This document shows, in pieces, positions 45,326 through 56,769 of a DNA stretch of 64,000 bases. The notes under the pieces are model-generated. The model did not search any database, had not been told where the DNA came from, and saw nothing but the letters and a program-made list of their open reading frames with translations. Made by a program: the position numbers and the translations under genes. Each line of letters begins with the position of its first letter. Within the stretch, counting starts at the first letter, position 1. The stretch comes from Cymbidium sinense (lineage: Eukaryota; Streptophyta; Magnoliopsida; Asparagales; Orchidaceae): positions 22,082,923 to 22,146,922 of the forward strand of contig CM038222.1 of the NCBI GenBank assembly GCA_021442155.1, read 5' to 3'.

Positions 45326-47630
45326 ACCCTAAACCCTATACCCTTAACCCTTAACCCTATACCCTAAACCCTAAAACATATAACCATAAACCATAAACCC
45401 TTAACACAAAACCCTAAACCCTAAAGACTAAACCATAAACCTTAAACCCTAAAAACCTAAAAACCAAAACTTAAACTAAATAAAACTTAAAAATAAAATA
45501 AATAAAAAAACCTAAACCTAAATATAATAAAAAAATAAAAATAATAAAAACCTAAACTTAAAAATAAAATAAACTAAATAAATAAAACATAAACTAAAAA
45601 AAATAAATAAAAACTTAAACTAAACTAAAAAATAAAATAAACCTAAAAATAATAAACCTAAATAAAATAAAACACAAACTTAAAATAACAATAAAATAAA
45701 CCTAAAATAAAATAAAATAAAAACTAAATAAAAACCTAAACCTAAAAAATAAACCTAAAAAAAAAAAATTAAAACCTAAACCCTAAACTAAAAAAAAGAA
45801 CCTAAACCTAAAATGAACAAATAAAATAAACCTAAACCTAAAATAAAATAAATAAAACATAAACCTAAACCCTAAAATAAATAAAATAAAATCAACCAAA
45901 AATAAACCTAAATCTAAACAAAAAAATAAAACCTCAAAATAAACCTACAATAAAAAAATAAAACCAAAACCTAAAAAAATAAATAAAAACCAAAACCTAA
46001 TTCTAAAAATAAAAAATAAAACCTAAACTTGCAAAGATGAAATAAAAATAAAAATAAACTAAAAAAATAAAAATACATCAAAATTTAAACCTAAAAAATA
46101 AACTAAAATAAAAAACCTAAACTTAAATAAATAAACCTAAAATAAATAAACTAAATTGAATAAAAATAAAAAATAAACCTAAATAAAAATAAAAAATAAA
46201 ATAAACTAAAATAGATAAACTAAATAATCTTAAACCTATCTTTCTAATTTTAAAACCCAAAAAAACCCAAACCCTAAATTAAATGCTAAACCCTAAACCC
46301 TAAAATTAATCCTATATCCTAAATGCTAAACTAACCCTAAACCCTAAAACATAAATAAAAAAAATTAAAACAAACCCTAAACCCTAAACCCTAAACCATA
46401 AAACCCTAAACCTTAACCTAAACTAAACCTCCTTAATAACCTAAACCTAAAACCTAAACTAAACTTAAACTTAAACCCTAAACTAAAACCTTGAACCCTA
46501 AACCTAAACCATGAAACCTAAATAAACCCTAAACTCAAACCCTAAACCTAAAACTAAACCCTAAAACCCATAACCCTAACCTAAACTGAAACCCTAAACC
46601 CTAAACCCTAAAAACCTAAAAACCTAAAAACCTAAAAACCTAAACCTAAACTAAAACCTAAAAAAATAAATAAAAAACCTAAACCTAAATAAAATAAAAT
46701 AAAATAGAAACCTAAACTTAGACCTAAACCTAAAATTAAAATAAAATAAATAATAATAACTAAACTCAATTAAAATAAATAAAGACCAAAGCTAAACTAA
46801 AAAATAAAATAAACCTAAATAAAATAAAAACTAAATGTAAAATAAAAAATAAAATAAATTAAATTAAAATAAAATAAAAACTAAATATTAACCTAAACTT
46901 AAAAAATAAACTTAAAAATAAAACATAAACCCTAAACTAGAAAAAATAAATCTAAAATAAAAAAATAAAATAAACCTAAACCTAAACTAAAATAAACTAA
47001 GCTAAAATAAATAAACCTAAAACTTACCCTAAAATAAACTAAACGAACTAAACTAAATAAAATGAAATAAACTAAAATAAATATATACCTAAAACAAAAA
47101 AAACATATAAATGAAACTAAAATAAAACTTAAAACCTAAACAAAAATAAATAAAATAAAACCTAAGCCTAAAAAATAAAATAAACATTAAACTAAACAAA
47201 AAATAAACTTAAACCTAAACCTAAAAAAACTAAAATGAAATAAAAAGACTTAACTAAAATAAATAAACTAAAATAAATAAACTAATAAAATAAAATAAAA
47301 AATAATAAATAAAATAAAAAATAAAATAAACTAAATAAACCCACTAATTTTTTTTTAAAAAAAACTTAAATCCTAAGTCCTAAACCCTATACCCTAAACT
47401 TACAACACGAAACCTACAACCCTAAACCCTAAACCCTAAACCCTAAACCTTAAAAGCATAAACCCTAAAACCCTATATCCTAAATCCAAAACCCTAAACT
47501 CTAAACCCGAAGCCCTAACCCTAAACCCTAAACCCTAAACCTAAACCATAAACCTAAACCTAAAGTAACTAAATAAATTTAAAAATAAACCTAAACCCTA
47601 AAACCTAATAAACCTGAACTTAAACCCTAA
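45326..47630 (+). repeat. CCCTAAA tracts, degenerate domains, motifs at 46228 and 47341, leader
   Basis: CCCTAAA at 45326-45460, degenerate domain, motif at 46228, CCCTAAA at 46260-46640, degenerate domain, motif at 47341, CCCTAAA at 47365-47560 and leader from about 47565. The unit at 46228 has no GRP copy. Confidence 0.87.
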
Positions 47631-48079
47631 GAATGGGTAGAACCTTGATGACAAGAACATCAAGGTCAACCAAACTGCCTAAATTAAGGAAGGTGAAGGT
47701 GAGGTGGTTATCGCAGGTGGGATCTAGGTGGATATGGAGGTGGTCGAGCGGAGGTTATGAGGTGGAGCAATGGAGATTATAGCTGTGGTGGCGGCGTAGG
47801 GAGAGATCAGACATATGATGGTGGATCCTGCTACTCGAGAGGCCACGATGATTCTGATGGGAAGTGAAACTAAAGAATGACCAAACCAATCTACTGCTTA
47901 TGGAACTATGTCTTTACAATAAAAATGATTTTAGTTATCTATGGTATTTGATTTGCTCTATGCGTGCTCAATTTTGATCTATGTTGTCACTTGTGTCTTA
48001 GAAAACTTGTTCTGTTACTTGGTTGATGAAATTGAAAAGAAGAAATGTTGAATCTCAATTTATTCCTTATTAAAAAAAA
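47631..48079 (+). pseudogene. GRP retro-fragment, copy 13
   Basis: It starts GAATGGGTAGAACCTTGATG and keeps AAGAACATCAAGGTCAACCA from the RRM end. The Gly-rich part has short deletions, then GGTGGCGGCGTAGGGAGAGA, CATATGATGGTGGATCCTGC and a shortened coding end (GGGAAGTGAAACTAA). Complete 3'UTR; poly(A) at 48071-48079. Confidence 0.9.
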
Positions 48080-48336
48080 ACCTCTTATATCCTAAACACT
48101 AAACCCTAAACCTACAACCCTAAACCCTAAACTATAAAAAATGTTAAACCTAACCCTAAACCCTAAAAGCATAAACCCTAAAACCCTAAACCCTAAACCC
48201 TAAACCCTAAAGCCTAACCCTAAACACCAAACCCTAAACCCCAAATGCTAAACCTAAACCTAAAGTAACTAAATAAATTAAAACATAAAGTTATACCCTT
48301 AAACCTAATAAACCTAAACCTAAACTGAAACCCTAA
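48080..48336 (+). repeat. CCCTAAA tract and leader
   Basis: Near-canonical CCCTAAA (48100-48250) then a clear leader at 48262-48336 (AAAGTAACTAAATAAATTAA). No motif lies between copies 13 and 14. Confidence 0.88.
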
Positions 48337-48807
48337 GAATAGGCTAAACCTTGATGACATGAACATCATCAACCAGGCTCGCCTAGATCTCGGTGGATGC
48401 AAGGTGGAGGTGGAGGTTATAAGGGTGGTGGTGGAGGATCTAGAGGTGATGCAAAATGGAGGTGGTGGTCGAGTAAGGCTTATAGGGAGAGGAGCGATGG
48501 GGGTTACTCCTATGGTGGTGGCGGAGGGAGAGATTGGAGATATGATGGTGGATCCTACTACTCGAGAGACTGGGGTGGTTCTGATGGGAACTGGAGAAAT
48601 TGAAGAACAACCGATCCGAACTGGTGCTTATGGAACTATGTCTTTAAGTATAGAAGGTTATAGTTATATAGGGTTCTTGATTTGTTTTATGCATGCCCAT
48701 TTTATAACTATGTCGTCACTTGTGTCTTAGAAAACTTGGTGTGTTACTTGGTTGATGAAATCGAAAAGAAGAAATGTTTAATCTAAATTTGTTCTCTGTT
48801 AAAAAAA
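48337..48807 (+). pseudogene. GRP retro-fragment, copy 14 (native frame open for 68 codons)
   Basis: It starts GAATAGGCTAAACCTTGATG. From 48397 to 48603 the parental frame is open. It gives a Gly-rich C-terminus: QGGGGGYKGGGGGSRG near the start, RSDGGYSYGGGGGRDWRYD in the middle and GGSDGNWRN at the end, with the parental stop TGA at 48601-48603. The start codon there is internal (ATG in GATGCAAGG) and there is no RRM, so it could not bind RNA through an RRM even if expressed. 3'UTR complete; poly(A) at 48800-48807. Confidence 0.9.
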
Positions 48808-49730
48808 CCAAAAAACCTAAACCCTAAAACCTAAACCCTAAAACCCTAAATCTAAAACCCTAAACCCAAAATCCTAAACCCTAAACACTAAAAACCTAAA
48901 AACCTAAACCTAAAAAATAAAATAAAAATTAAACTTAACTAAAAAATAGACCTAAACCTAAACCTAAACATAAAAAATAAACAAATATAAAAAACCTAAA
49001 TTAAAATAAATAAACTTAATATAAATAAACTAAACTAAATAAAAATAAAAAATAAACCTAAATAAAAATAAAAAATAAACCTAAATAAAAATAGAAAGTA
49101 AACTTAAATAAAAATAAAAATAAAAATAACTAAAATAAATAAAAAAATAAACCATGTAAACTAAATAAACATAAACCTATAGGTTTATTTAATTTATAAA
49201 AAACCATAAACCCTAAATCCTAAACCCTAAACAAACCTAATGAATAAACCCTAAACTAACCCTAAACCAATAAACCCTAAACTATAAACCCTAAACTTAA
49301 ACCTAAACCCTAAACCCTAAACCCTAAACCTAATCCAATCCAAAACTATGAACCCTAAAACATAAACCTTACAACCCTAAACCCTAAATCTTAAACCCTA
49401 AACCTTAAACCATAAACCCTAGACCCTAAACTAAGCCCTAAACCTAACCCTAAACCTTAAACCCTAAACCCACAACAATAAACCTACAACTCTAAATCCT
49501 AAACCCTAAACTTTAAGAAAATCCTAACACTAAACCCTAAACCCTAAAAGCATAAACACTAAAACCATAAGCCCTAAACCCTAAACCCTAAACTCTAAAC
49601 CCTAAACCCTAAACCCTAAGCCCTAAACCCAAACCCTAAATCTAAACTTAAACCAATAGTAACTAAATAAATTAAAAAATAATCCTAAATCCTAAAACAT
49701 AGTAAACCTAAACCTAAACCTGAAGCCTAA
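48808..49730 (+). repeat. Telomere-like tract, degenerate domain, motif, long CCCTAAA tract, leader
   Basis: CCCTAAA 48815-48905, degenerate domain to 49175, motif at 49176, CCCTAAA 49205-49650 (one of the longest such tracts), leader from about 49660. Confidence 0.87.
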
Positions 49731-50214
49731 GAATGGGTAGAATCTTGACGACGGGAACATCACCATCAACAAGGCTCTGTCTAGTTCTGGGAGTGGAGGT
49801 GAAGTCAGAGGTGGCAGTTATTATAGTGGTGGTGGGGGATCTGGAAGTGCTGGCGGATTTGGAGGTGGTGGTTGGTGCAGTGGTGGTTATGGAGGTGGGA
49901 GAAGCGATGGAGGTTACATCCATGGTGGTGGCGGAGGGAGAGATCGATGACATGATGGTGCATCCCGCTACTCGAGAGGTCAGGGCAGTTCTGATGGGAA
50001 CTGGAGAAACTAAAGAATGATCCAATATGCTCTTATGGAACTGTGTCTTTATTACTGAGATGGTTCTAGTTATCTGGGGTTTTTTAGTTGCTCTATGCGT
50101 GCTCATTTTTTATCTATGTTGTCGCTTGTGTCTTAGAAAATTTGGGGTGTTACTTGGGTGATGAAATTGATAAGAAGAAATGTTGAATCTGAATTTGTTC
50201 TCTATTAAAAAAAA
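49731..50214 (+). pseudogene. GRP retro-fragment, copy 15 (best-preserved reference copy)
   Basis: Near-complete retained segment. AATCTTGACGACGGGAACAT and CACCATCAACAAGGCTCTGT correspond to parental NLDGRNITVNQAQ. Then come GGTGGTGGGGGATCTGGAAG, GGTGGTTATGGAGGTGGGAG, GGTGGTGGCGGAGGGAGAGA, TCGAGAGGTCAGGGCAGTTC and the coding end GGGAACTGGAGAAACTAA. The 3'UTR has TGCGTGCTCATT and the poly(A) is at 50207-50214. The Gln/Lys codon before Asn (CAG or AAG in the parent) reads TAG, as in most copies. Class IV plant GRPs normally have an N-terminal RRM of ~80 residues, of which only the last ~15 are kept here. Confidence 0.92.
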
Positions 50215-50538
50215 TACCAAACTCTAACTAAACTAAACCTAAAACCTAAACCCTAAATCTTAAAAGTAAAATTAAAAATAAAATAAAATGCAACCTAACC
50301 CTAAACAACCACAACACTAAACTACAACACTAAACCTAAACCCTAAACCCTATCTAAAACCCTAAACCCTAAAAGACCTTAAACCTTAAACTATAAACCC
50401 TAAACCCTAAACCCTAAACCCTTAACCCTTAACCCTTAACCCTAAACACCAATCCCTAAACCTAAACCTAAAGTAACCAAATAAATTAAAAAATAAACTA
50501 AAACCCTAAAACCTAATATACCTAAACCTAAACCCTAA
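50215..50538 (+). repeat. CCCTAAA tract and leader
   Basis: CCCTAAA-type repeats with one short A-rich interruption, then leader from about 50470. Confidence 0.87.
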
Positions 50539-51008
50539 GAATGGATAGAATCTTGATGGCAGGAACATCACCGTAAACCAGGCTCAGTCTAGATCTAGTA
50601 GTGGAGGAAATGGTGGAGGTGACAGTTATCAAAGTGGTGGTAGGGGATCTAGAGTTGCTAGTGGATATGAATGTGATGGGTGGAAAGGTGGTGGAGGAGG
50701 CGAGAAGTGATGGAGGTTATAGGGTGGTGGCGAGGGAGATCGTGGATATGATGTCGGATCTCGCCACTGAGAGGCCGTACATTGATGGGAATTAAAATTG
50801 AAGAATGACCCATCCGACCGGCCGCTTATAGAACTATGTCTTTATAAGAGATGATTCTAGTTATCTAGGGTGTTTGATTTGCTCTATGAGTGCTCATTTT
50901 TTATCTATGTCATCGCTTGTGTATTAGAAAACTTGGTATGTTACTTGGTTAATGAAATCGAATGGAAGAAATATTGAATATGAATTTGTTCTCTATTAAA
51001 AAAAAAAT
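50539..51008 (+). pseudogene. GRP retro-fragment, copy 16
   Basis: It starts GAATGGATAGAATCTTGATG. RRM end well kept (GCAGGAACATCACCGTAAAC). The Gly-rich part is diverged (GTGATGGGTGGAAAGGTGGT), with GGATATGATGTCGGATCTCG and a shortened coding end. 3'UTR complete with AATGAAATCGAATGG; poly(A) 50998-51008. Confidence 0.9.
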
Positions 51009-51252
51009 AAATCCTAAACTAAAACTTGAACCCTAAACCTAAAACCTAAACCCTAAACCCTAAACCCTAAAAATAAAAAAAAAAAAAAATTTTAAAAAAA
51101 AACTAAACCCTAAACCTTAAAAAACTCTAACCCCTAAACCCTAAACCCTAAACCCTAAAAGCATAAATAATAAAATCATAAAACCTAAACCCCAAACCCT
51201 TAATTTAAACCTAAAGTAACTAAATAAATTAAATAATAAACCTAAACCCTAA
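51009..51252 (+). repeat. CCCTAAA tract and leader
   Basis: Short CCCTAAA tract with an A/T-rich interruption (AAAAAATTTTAAAAAAAAAC near 51085), then a leader from about 51215 that lacks its second half. Confidence 0.85.
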
Positions 51253-51706
51253 GAATGAGCAGAACCTTGATGGCATGAACATCAACTGCTCGCCTAGATC
51301 TCTCTGGAGGAGGAAGCAAGAAGTGATCGCAAAGGGTGGTGGGGATCTGAGGATGAAGGTGGTGGTCAAAGCAGTGGTGGTTATGGAGGTGGGAGGAAAG
51401 ATTGAGGTTACAGCTGCGGTGGTGGTAGAGAGAGAGATCAGGGATATGATGGTGGATCCAAATGAGAGGCGTTTCCGATGGGAAATGGAGAAACTGAAGA
51501 ATGGTCAATCCGATCTACTGCTTATGGAACTATATCTTTATAGTAAAGCGAGTTCTAGCTATCAAAGGTTTTTGATTTGCTCTATGCATTCTCATTTTTG
51601 AACTATGTCATCATTTGTGTCTTAGAAAACTTGGTGTGTTACTTGGTTGAGGAGGTCAAAAAGAAGAAATGTTGAATATGAATTTGTTCTCTGTTAAAAT
51701 AAAAAG
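51253..51706 (+). pseudogene. GRP retro-fragment, copy 17
   Basis: It starts GAATGAGCAGAACCTTGATG; here the codon before Asn is CAG, the likely parental Gln, not TAG. The Gly-rich region is shortened (GGTGGTGGTCAAAGCAGTGG, GGTTACAGCTGCGGTGGTGG). Coding end GGAAATGGAGAAACTGA, then the 3'UTR and an interrupted A-run (TTAAAATAAAAAG). Confidence 0.9.
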
Positions 51707-52772
51707 AAGCTTTAAACCCTAAACCATAAACTAAAACCTGAACCCTAAACATAAAACCTAAACCCTAAACCCTAAACTTTAAAATAAAAAAAAAGTTAAA
51801 ATAATCCTAACCCTATACCCTAAAACCTTTAACCCTAAACCCCAAACCCTAAACTCTAAACCCTAAACTCTAAAAATCTAAAAACCTAAACCAAAATCTA
51901 AATAAAACCTAAATTAAATAAAAACAAAACAAAAAATAAGAATAAAATAAACCTAAAATAAAATAAAATAAAAACTAAATAAAAATGTAAACATAAAAAA
52001 ATAAACCTAAAAATAAATAAATAAAACTTAAACCCTAAAAAAACCTAAACCTAGAATAAAAACAACATAAATAAAATAAAATAAACCTGAACCTAAATAA
52101 AAATAAATAAAACTAAAATAAATAAACCTTGAACCTAAACCTAAAATAAACTAAATCGAAACCAAAACCTAAACTAAAAAAAATAAAATAAACTAAAAGT
52201 AAACCTAAAATTAAACTAAAAAGTAAAACCTAAAATAAACCTAAAATAAAAACCAACAACCTACACCTAAAAAATAAATTAAAAACCTAAACCTAAACCT
52301 AAAAATACAAAATAAAATGTAAACCTAAATAATACACAACAAAAAGAAAACCTAAACCTAAAAGATAAACTAAAATAAAAAAACCTAAACTAAAATAAAT
52401 AAACCTAAAATAAATAAATTAAACTAAATAAAAAAATAAAAATAAAAAAATAAACTCAAATATATAAAAAATAAACTAAATAAACCTAAACCTACCAGTT
52501 TACATGATTAAAAGAAACATATGCCCTAAATCCTAAATCCTAAACCCTAAACTCTAAACCCTACAACTAACCCTATACCCTGAACCTATAACCCTAAGAC
52601 TACAACCCTAAACCCTAAACCTAAAAACCTAAAACACTAAACCCTAAATCCTAAACCCTAAACCCTAAACCCTAAACCCTAAAACCCAAAACACTAAATA
52701 TTAAACCCTTTAACCTACAACCCTAAACCCTAAACCCTCAACCCTAAACTAACCCAAAACCCTAAACCCTAA
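51707..52772 (+). repeat. CCCTAAA tract, degenerate domain, motif, CCCTAAA tract
   Basis: CCCTAAA 51710-51890, degenerate domain, well-preserved motif at 52491 (CCTACCAGTTTACATGATT), CCCTAAA 52520-52770. The tract before copy 18 lacks the common leader and instead ends CCCTAAACTAACCC. Confidence 0.87.
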
Positions 52773-53227
52773 GAATGGAAACATGATAGGAACATCATCA
52801 TCACCAGCTTATTTAGATGGGAGGTGAAGGCTGAGGCATTGTCGCAATGATGGTGAAGGATATGGAGGTGTTAGTGGACATGGAGGTGGTGGTCGGAGCA
52901 TTGGTGGTTGTCAAGGAAGGAGGAGTGACAGAGGTTATAGCTCTGGTGGTGGTGGATGGAAGGTTCAGGAATATGATGACAGATCCAACTACTCGAGAGG
53001 TGGGGGTGGTTCTGATGGAACTGGAGAAATTGAAGAATGGTCTGATATCCGCTTATGGAACTATCTTTACATTCGAGATAGTTACATTTTTTATTTGCTC
53101 TATGGGTGGTCATTTTTGATCTATGTCATTGCTTTTATCTTAGAAAACTTGGGGTGCTACTTGGTTGATGAAATCAAAAAGAAGAAATGTTGAATCTAAA
53201 TTTATTCTCTGTTAAAATAGAAAAAAC
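52773..53227 (+). pseudogene. GRP retro-fragment, copy 18 (subfamily 2)
   Basis: It starts GAATGGAAACATGATAGGAA. The RRM end is partly deleted. Gly-rich part GGTGGTGGTCGGAGCATTGG, then TACTCGAGAGGTGGGGGTGG and coding end GGAACTGGAGAAATTGA. 3'UTR with subfamily 2 markers TGGGTGGTCATT and GGGGTGCTACTTGG. The A-run is interrupted (AAAATAGAAAAAACC) and followed by TTAAACCC. Confidence 0.9.
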
Positions 53228-54417
53228 CTTAAACCCTAAACCCTAAACTAAAACTTAAAACCTAAACCTAAGACCAAAACTCTAAACCCTAAATCTTAAA
53301 ACCTAAACCCTAAACTAACCCTAAACCCTAAACTCTAAACCCTATAAAGCTAAGAAACCTAAATTTAAACTAAATAAAACCTAAAAATAAATTAAATAAA
53401 AAAATTGAAACCAAAATAAAATAAAAAAATATAATAAAATAAAAACATAAACTAAAACCTAAACCTAAACCAAAACTTAAACCTAAATTTAAAAAGAAAA
53501 AAAATAAAAAATAAAAATTAAACTAAAATAAAATAAATAAAAACTTAAATTAAACTAAAAAAAATAAAAAACCTAAATAAAATAAAAACTAAACCAAATA
53601 ATAAAAATAAAATAAACCTAAAATAAAATAAAATAGAAAATAAAAACCTAAACCTAAAAAATAACCCTAAAAAATAAAACCCAAAAAATAAATAAAAATA
53701 AGACCCTAAACCAAAAAAAAAAAAAATCCTAAACCAAAATTAAAATAAAATAAACAAAATATAAATAAAACCTAAACTAAATACTAAACTAAAATAAATA
53801 AAACTTAAACCTAAACCTAAAATAAACTAAACCTAAACCTAAACTTTAACCTAAACTAAATATAATAAACTAAAAAATATACTAAACCTAAACTAAAAAT
53901 AAAACTTAAAAATAAAGCAAAATATAAATCTAAAACCTAAAACTAAAAAAGATAAAATAAAATTGAAACCTAAACCTAAACTAAAAAAAAAAAATAAACT
54001 CAAAAAATAAAAGAAAAATAAAACTCAACTAAAAAATAAAGCTGAACCTAAAGAAAAACTAAAATAAAAAACCTAAACTAAAATAAATAAACTAAACTAC
54101 ATAAAAAAATAAACTTAAATAAATAAAAAATAAACTAAATAAACCTGAACCTAGGGGTTTAGTTAATTTTTTTTAAAAAAACCCTAAACCACAAATTTTA
54201 AACCATAAACCCTAAACCCTAAACATATAACCCTAAAACAACCTAAACCCAAAAACCCTAAATCCTAAAACCTAAACCCTAAACTAAACTCAAACCTAAA
54301 CCCTAAACCCTAAAACCATAAACCTTAAACCCTAAACCCTAAACCTTAAAACCTACAACGTTAAACCCTAAACTCCAAACCCCAAACCCTATACCCTAAA
54401 CTAACCCTAAACTCTAA
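53228..54417 (+). repeat. CCCTAAA tract, degenerate domain, motif, CCCTAAA tract
   Basis: CCCTAAA 53228-53350, degenerate domain to 54145, motif at about 54150 (CCTAGGGGTTTAGTTAATTT), CCCTAAA 54180-54417 ending with the CTAAACTAACCCTAA leader type. Confidence 0.87.
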
Positions 54418-54891
54418 GAATGGGCTGAACCTTGACGGTAGGAACATCACCGTCAACTGGCTCAGCAGGTAGATCCTGGGAGGAGGCGGAGATGACATTT
54501 ATGCAGGTGGTGGGGATCCGGAGGTGCGGTGGTGGAGGTGGTGGTTGGAGTAGTGGTGATTATGCAGGTGGGAAGAGCGATGGAGGTTACAGCTATGGTG
54601 GTGGCAGAGGGAGAGATCGGGGATATGATGGCAGATCCCGCTTCTCGAGAGGTGGGGGTGGTTCTGATGGGAACTATAGAAACTGAAGACCGATCAATTT
54701 GATTTGCTGGTTATGGAATTATGTCTTTACAGTAGAGATGGTTCTACATATCTAGAATTTTTTATTTACTTTGTCGGTGCTGATTTTTTATATATGTCAT
54801 TGCTTGTGTCTTAGAAAACTAGGGGTTCTACTTGGTAGATGAAATCGAAAAAAGAAATGTTGAATTTGAATTTTTTCTGTGTTAACAAAAA
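54418..54891 (+). pseudogene. GRP retro-fragment, copy 19 (native frame open at the C-terminus)
   Basis: It starts GAATGGGCTGAACCTTGACG. A frame open from 54432 to 54686 enters the parental frame and gives GGGGGGWSSGDYAGGKSDGG, then YSYGGGRGRDRGYDGRSRFS and the end GGGGSDGNYRN, with the parental stop TGA at 54684-54686. The RRM is missing and the upstream part is out of the parental frame. Subfamily 2 3'UTR; A-run TTAACAAAAATC. Confidence 0.9.
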
Positions 54892-55862
54892 TCTTAAACC
54901 CTAAACCCAAAACTAAAACTTAAACCTTAAACCTAAAACCTAAACCCTAAACCCTAAACCCTAAATTAAACATAAACGTTAAACCCTAAAAATCTAAAAA
55001 CTTAAATCTAAACTAAATAAAACCTAAAAATAAAATAAATAAAAAAACATAAACTCAAATAAAATAAAAAATATAATAAAATAAAAACATAAACTAAAAC
55101 CTAAACTAAAAAAATAAAACCTAAACCTTAAACTAAAAAAACAAAATCTAAAATAAAAATAAAATAAACCAAATAAAATAAACCTAAACCTAAACTAAAA
55201 TAAACTAAATTAAATTAAATAAAGCCCAAACCTAAACTTAAAATAAACTAAACCTAAACCTAGACCTAAACCTATACTAAATAAAATAAAATAAACTAAA
55301 AATAAACCTAAACTTAAACTAAAAAAAATAAAACCTAAAATAAAAACCTAAAACCTAAACCTAAAAAAATAAAATAAAAACCTAAGCCTAAACTAAAAAT
55401 ATAAAATAAAACCTAAACTTAAAAAATAAAATAAAAATAAAACTCAACTAAAAACTAAACCTAAACTTAAAAATTAAATTAAAATAATAAACCTAAAAAT
55501 AAATAAATAAACCTAAAATAAAAAAATAAACTTAAATAAAAAGATAAAATAAAATAAATTTAAATAAATAAAAAATAAACTAAATAAACCTAAATCTATT
55601 TACTTACTATAAAATTTTTTTAAACCCTAAACCTACAACCCTAAACCCTAAAATTATAATCCCTAAACCCTAAATGCTAAATCATAAACCCTAATCCCTA
55701 AACCCTAAACTTTAAAACCCTAAACACTAAACCCTAAACCCAAAACCCAAAAACTCAATAACCCTAAACCTTAAACCCTAAACTCTAAACCCTAAAACCT
55801 ACAACACTAAATCCTAAACCCCAAACTCTAAACCCTAAACCCTAAACTAACCCTAAACCCTA
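54892..55862 (+). repeat. CCCTAAA tract, degenerate domain, motif, CCCTAAA tract
   Basis: CCCTAAA 54892-54990, degenerate domain, decayed motif at about 55593, CCCTAAA 55620-55862 ending CTAAACTAACCCTAAACCC before copy 20. Confidence 0.87.
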
Positions 55863-56315
55863 AGAATTTGCATAACCTTGATGGCAGGAATCACCATTAA
55901 CTAGCCTCAGTCTAGATCTGACGATGGAGGTGAAGGTAGAGTGGCGATTATCACAGAGGTGGTGGGGGATCTAGAGGTGCTTATGGATGTGGAGGTGGTG
56001 GCCGAAGCAGTGGTGATTATTGAGGCGAGACAAGCGATGAAGATTACAACTGTGGTGGTGGTTGAGGGCGAGATCAGGGATATGATGGTGGACCCCGCTG
56101 CTCAAGAGGTTGGGGTGATTATCAAGAATGGTCAATATCGCTTATGAAACTATGTTATAGTAGAGGTTGACTTATCTAGGGTTTTTGATTTGCTTTATGG
56201 GTGCTCATTTTTTATTTATGTATTCGCTTGAGTCTTAGAAAACTTGGCATGCTACTTGGTTGATTAAATCAAAAAAAAAATATTGAATCTAAATTTGTTC
56301 TCTATTAAAAAAAAC
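55863..56315 (+). pseudogene. GRP retro-fragment, copy 20 (subfamily 2)
   Basis: It starts GAATTTGCATAACCTTGATG. RRM end partly kept (GATGGCAGGAATCACCATTA), then GGTGGTGGGGGATCTAGAGG, GGATATGATGGTGGACCCCG and CAAGAGGTTGGGGTGATTAT. The final coding block is deleted. 3'UTR with TGGGTGCTCATT and GCATGCTACTTGG; poly(A) at 56306-56315. It stands before block B as copy 11 stands before block A. Confidence 0.88.
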
Positions 56316-56631
56316 TTTAAAACCCTAAACCCTAAACCCTAAAACCTAAACTAAAACTTAAACCCTAAACCCTAAACCCTAAACCCTAAAATCCCTAAAT
56401 CCTAAACACTAAACCCTTAAACTTAAACCCTCAACCCTAAACCTTAAACCTTAAACCCTAAACCCTAAATGCCTAAACCCTAAAACCCTAAACCCTAAAC
56501 TCTAAACTCTAAACCCTAAAACCATAAACCTAAACCAACTAAACCCTAAAACCTAAACTAACTACCCTAAACCCTAACTAACCAAACCTAAACCCTAACC
56601 CTAAACTAACCCTAAACCCTTAACCCTAAAC
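56316..56631 (+). repeat. Near-canonical CCCTAAA array
   Basis: About 316 bp, mostly CCCTAAA heptamers with CTAAACTAACC variants, ending at the border of Tat block B. Counterpart of 24569-24918. Confidence 0.92.
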
Positions 56632-56769
56632 CTTTAATAAAGATGTCATTAAGAGTAGATCTAAAGAATGACCTAATCCTAACATAGTTATGGTAGAAAA
56701 AAAAATGTCTTCAACAGACTTTCCCTTGACTATTAGAGATTTGAATACCATAAACCCTAACCCTAAATT

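Noticed and set aside
48337..48807. Functional GRP gene
   Set aside because: No copy has the N-terminal RRM, an upstream promoter or a proper start codon. Even the best copies are 5'-truncated retro-fragments.
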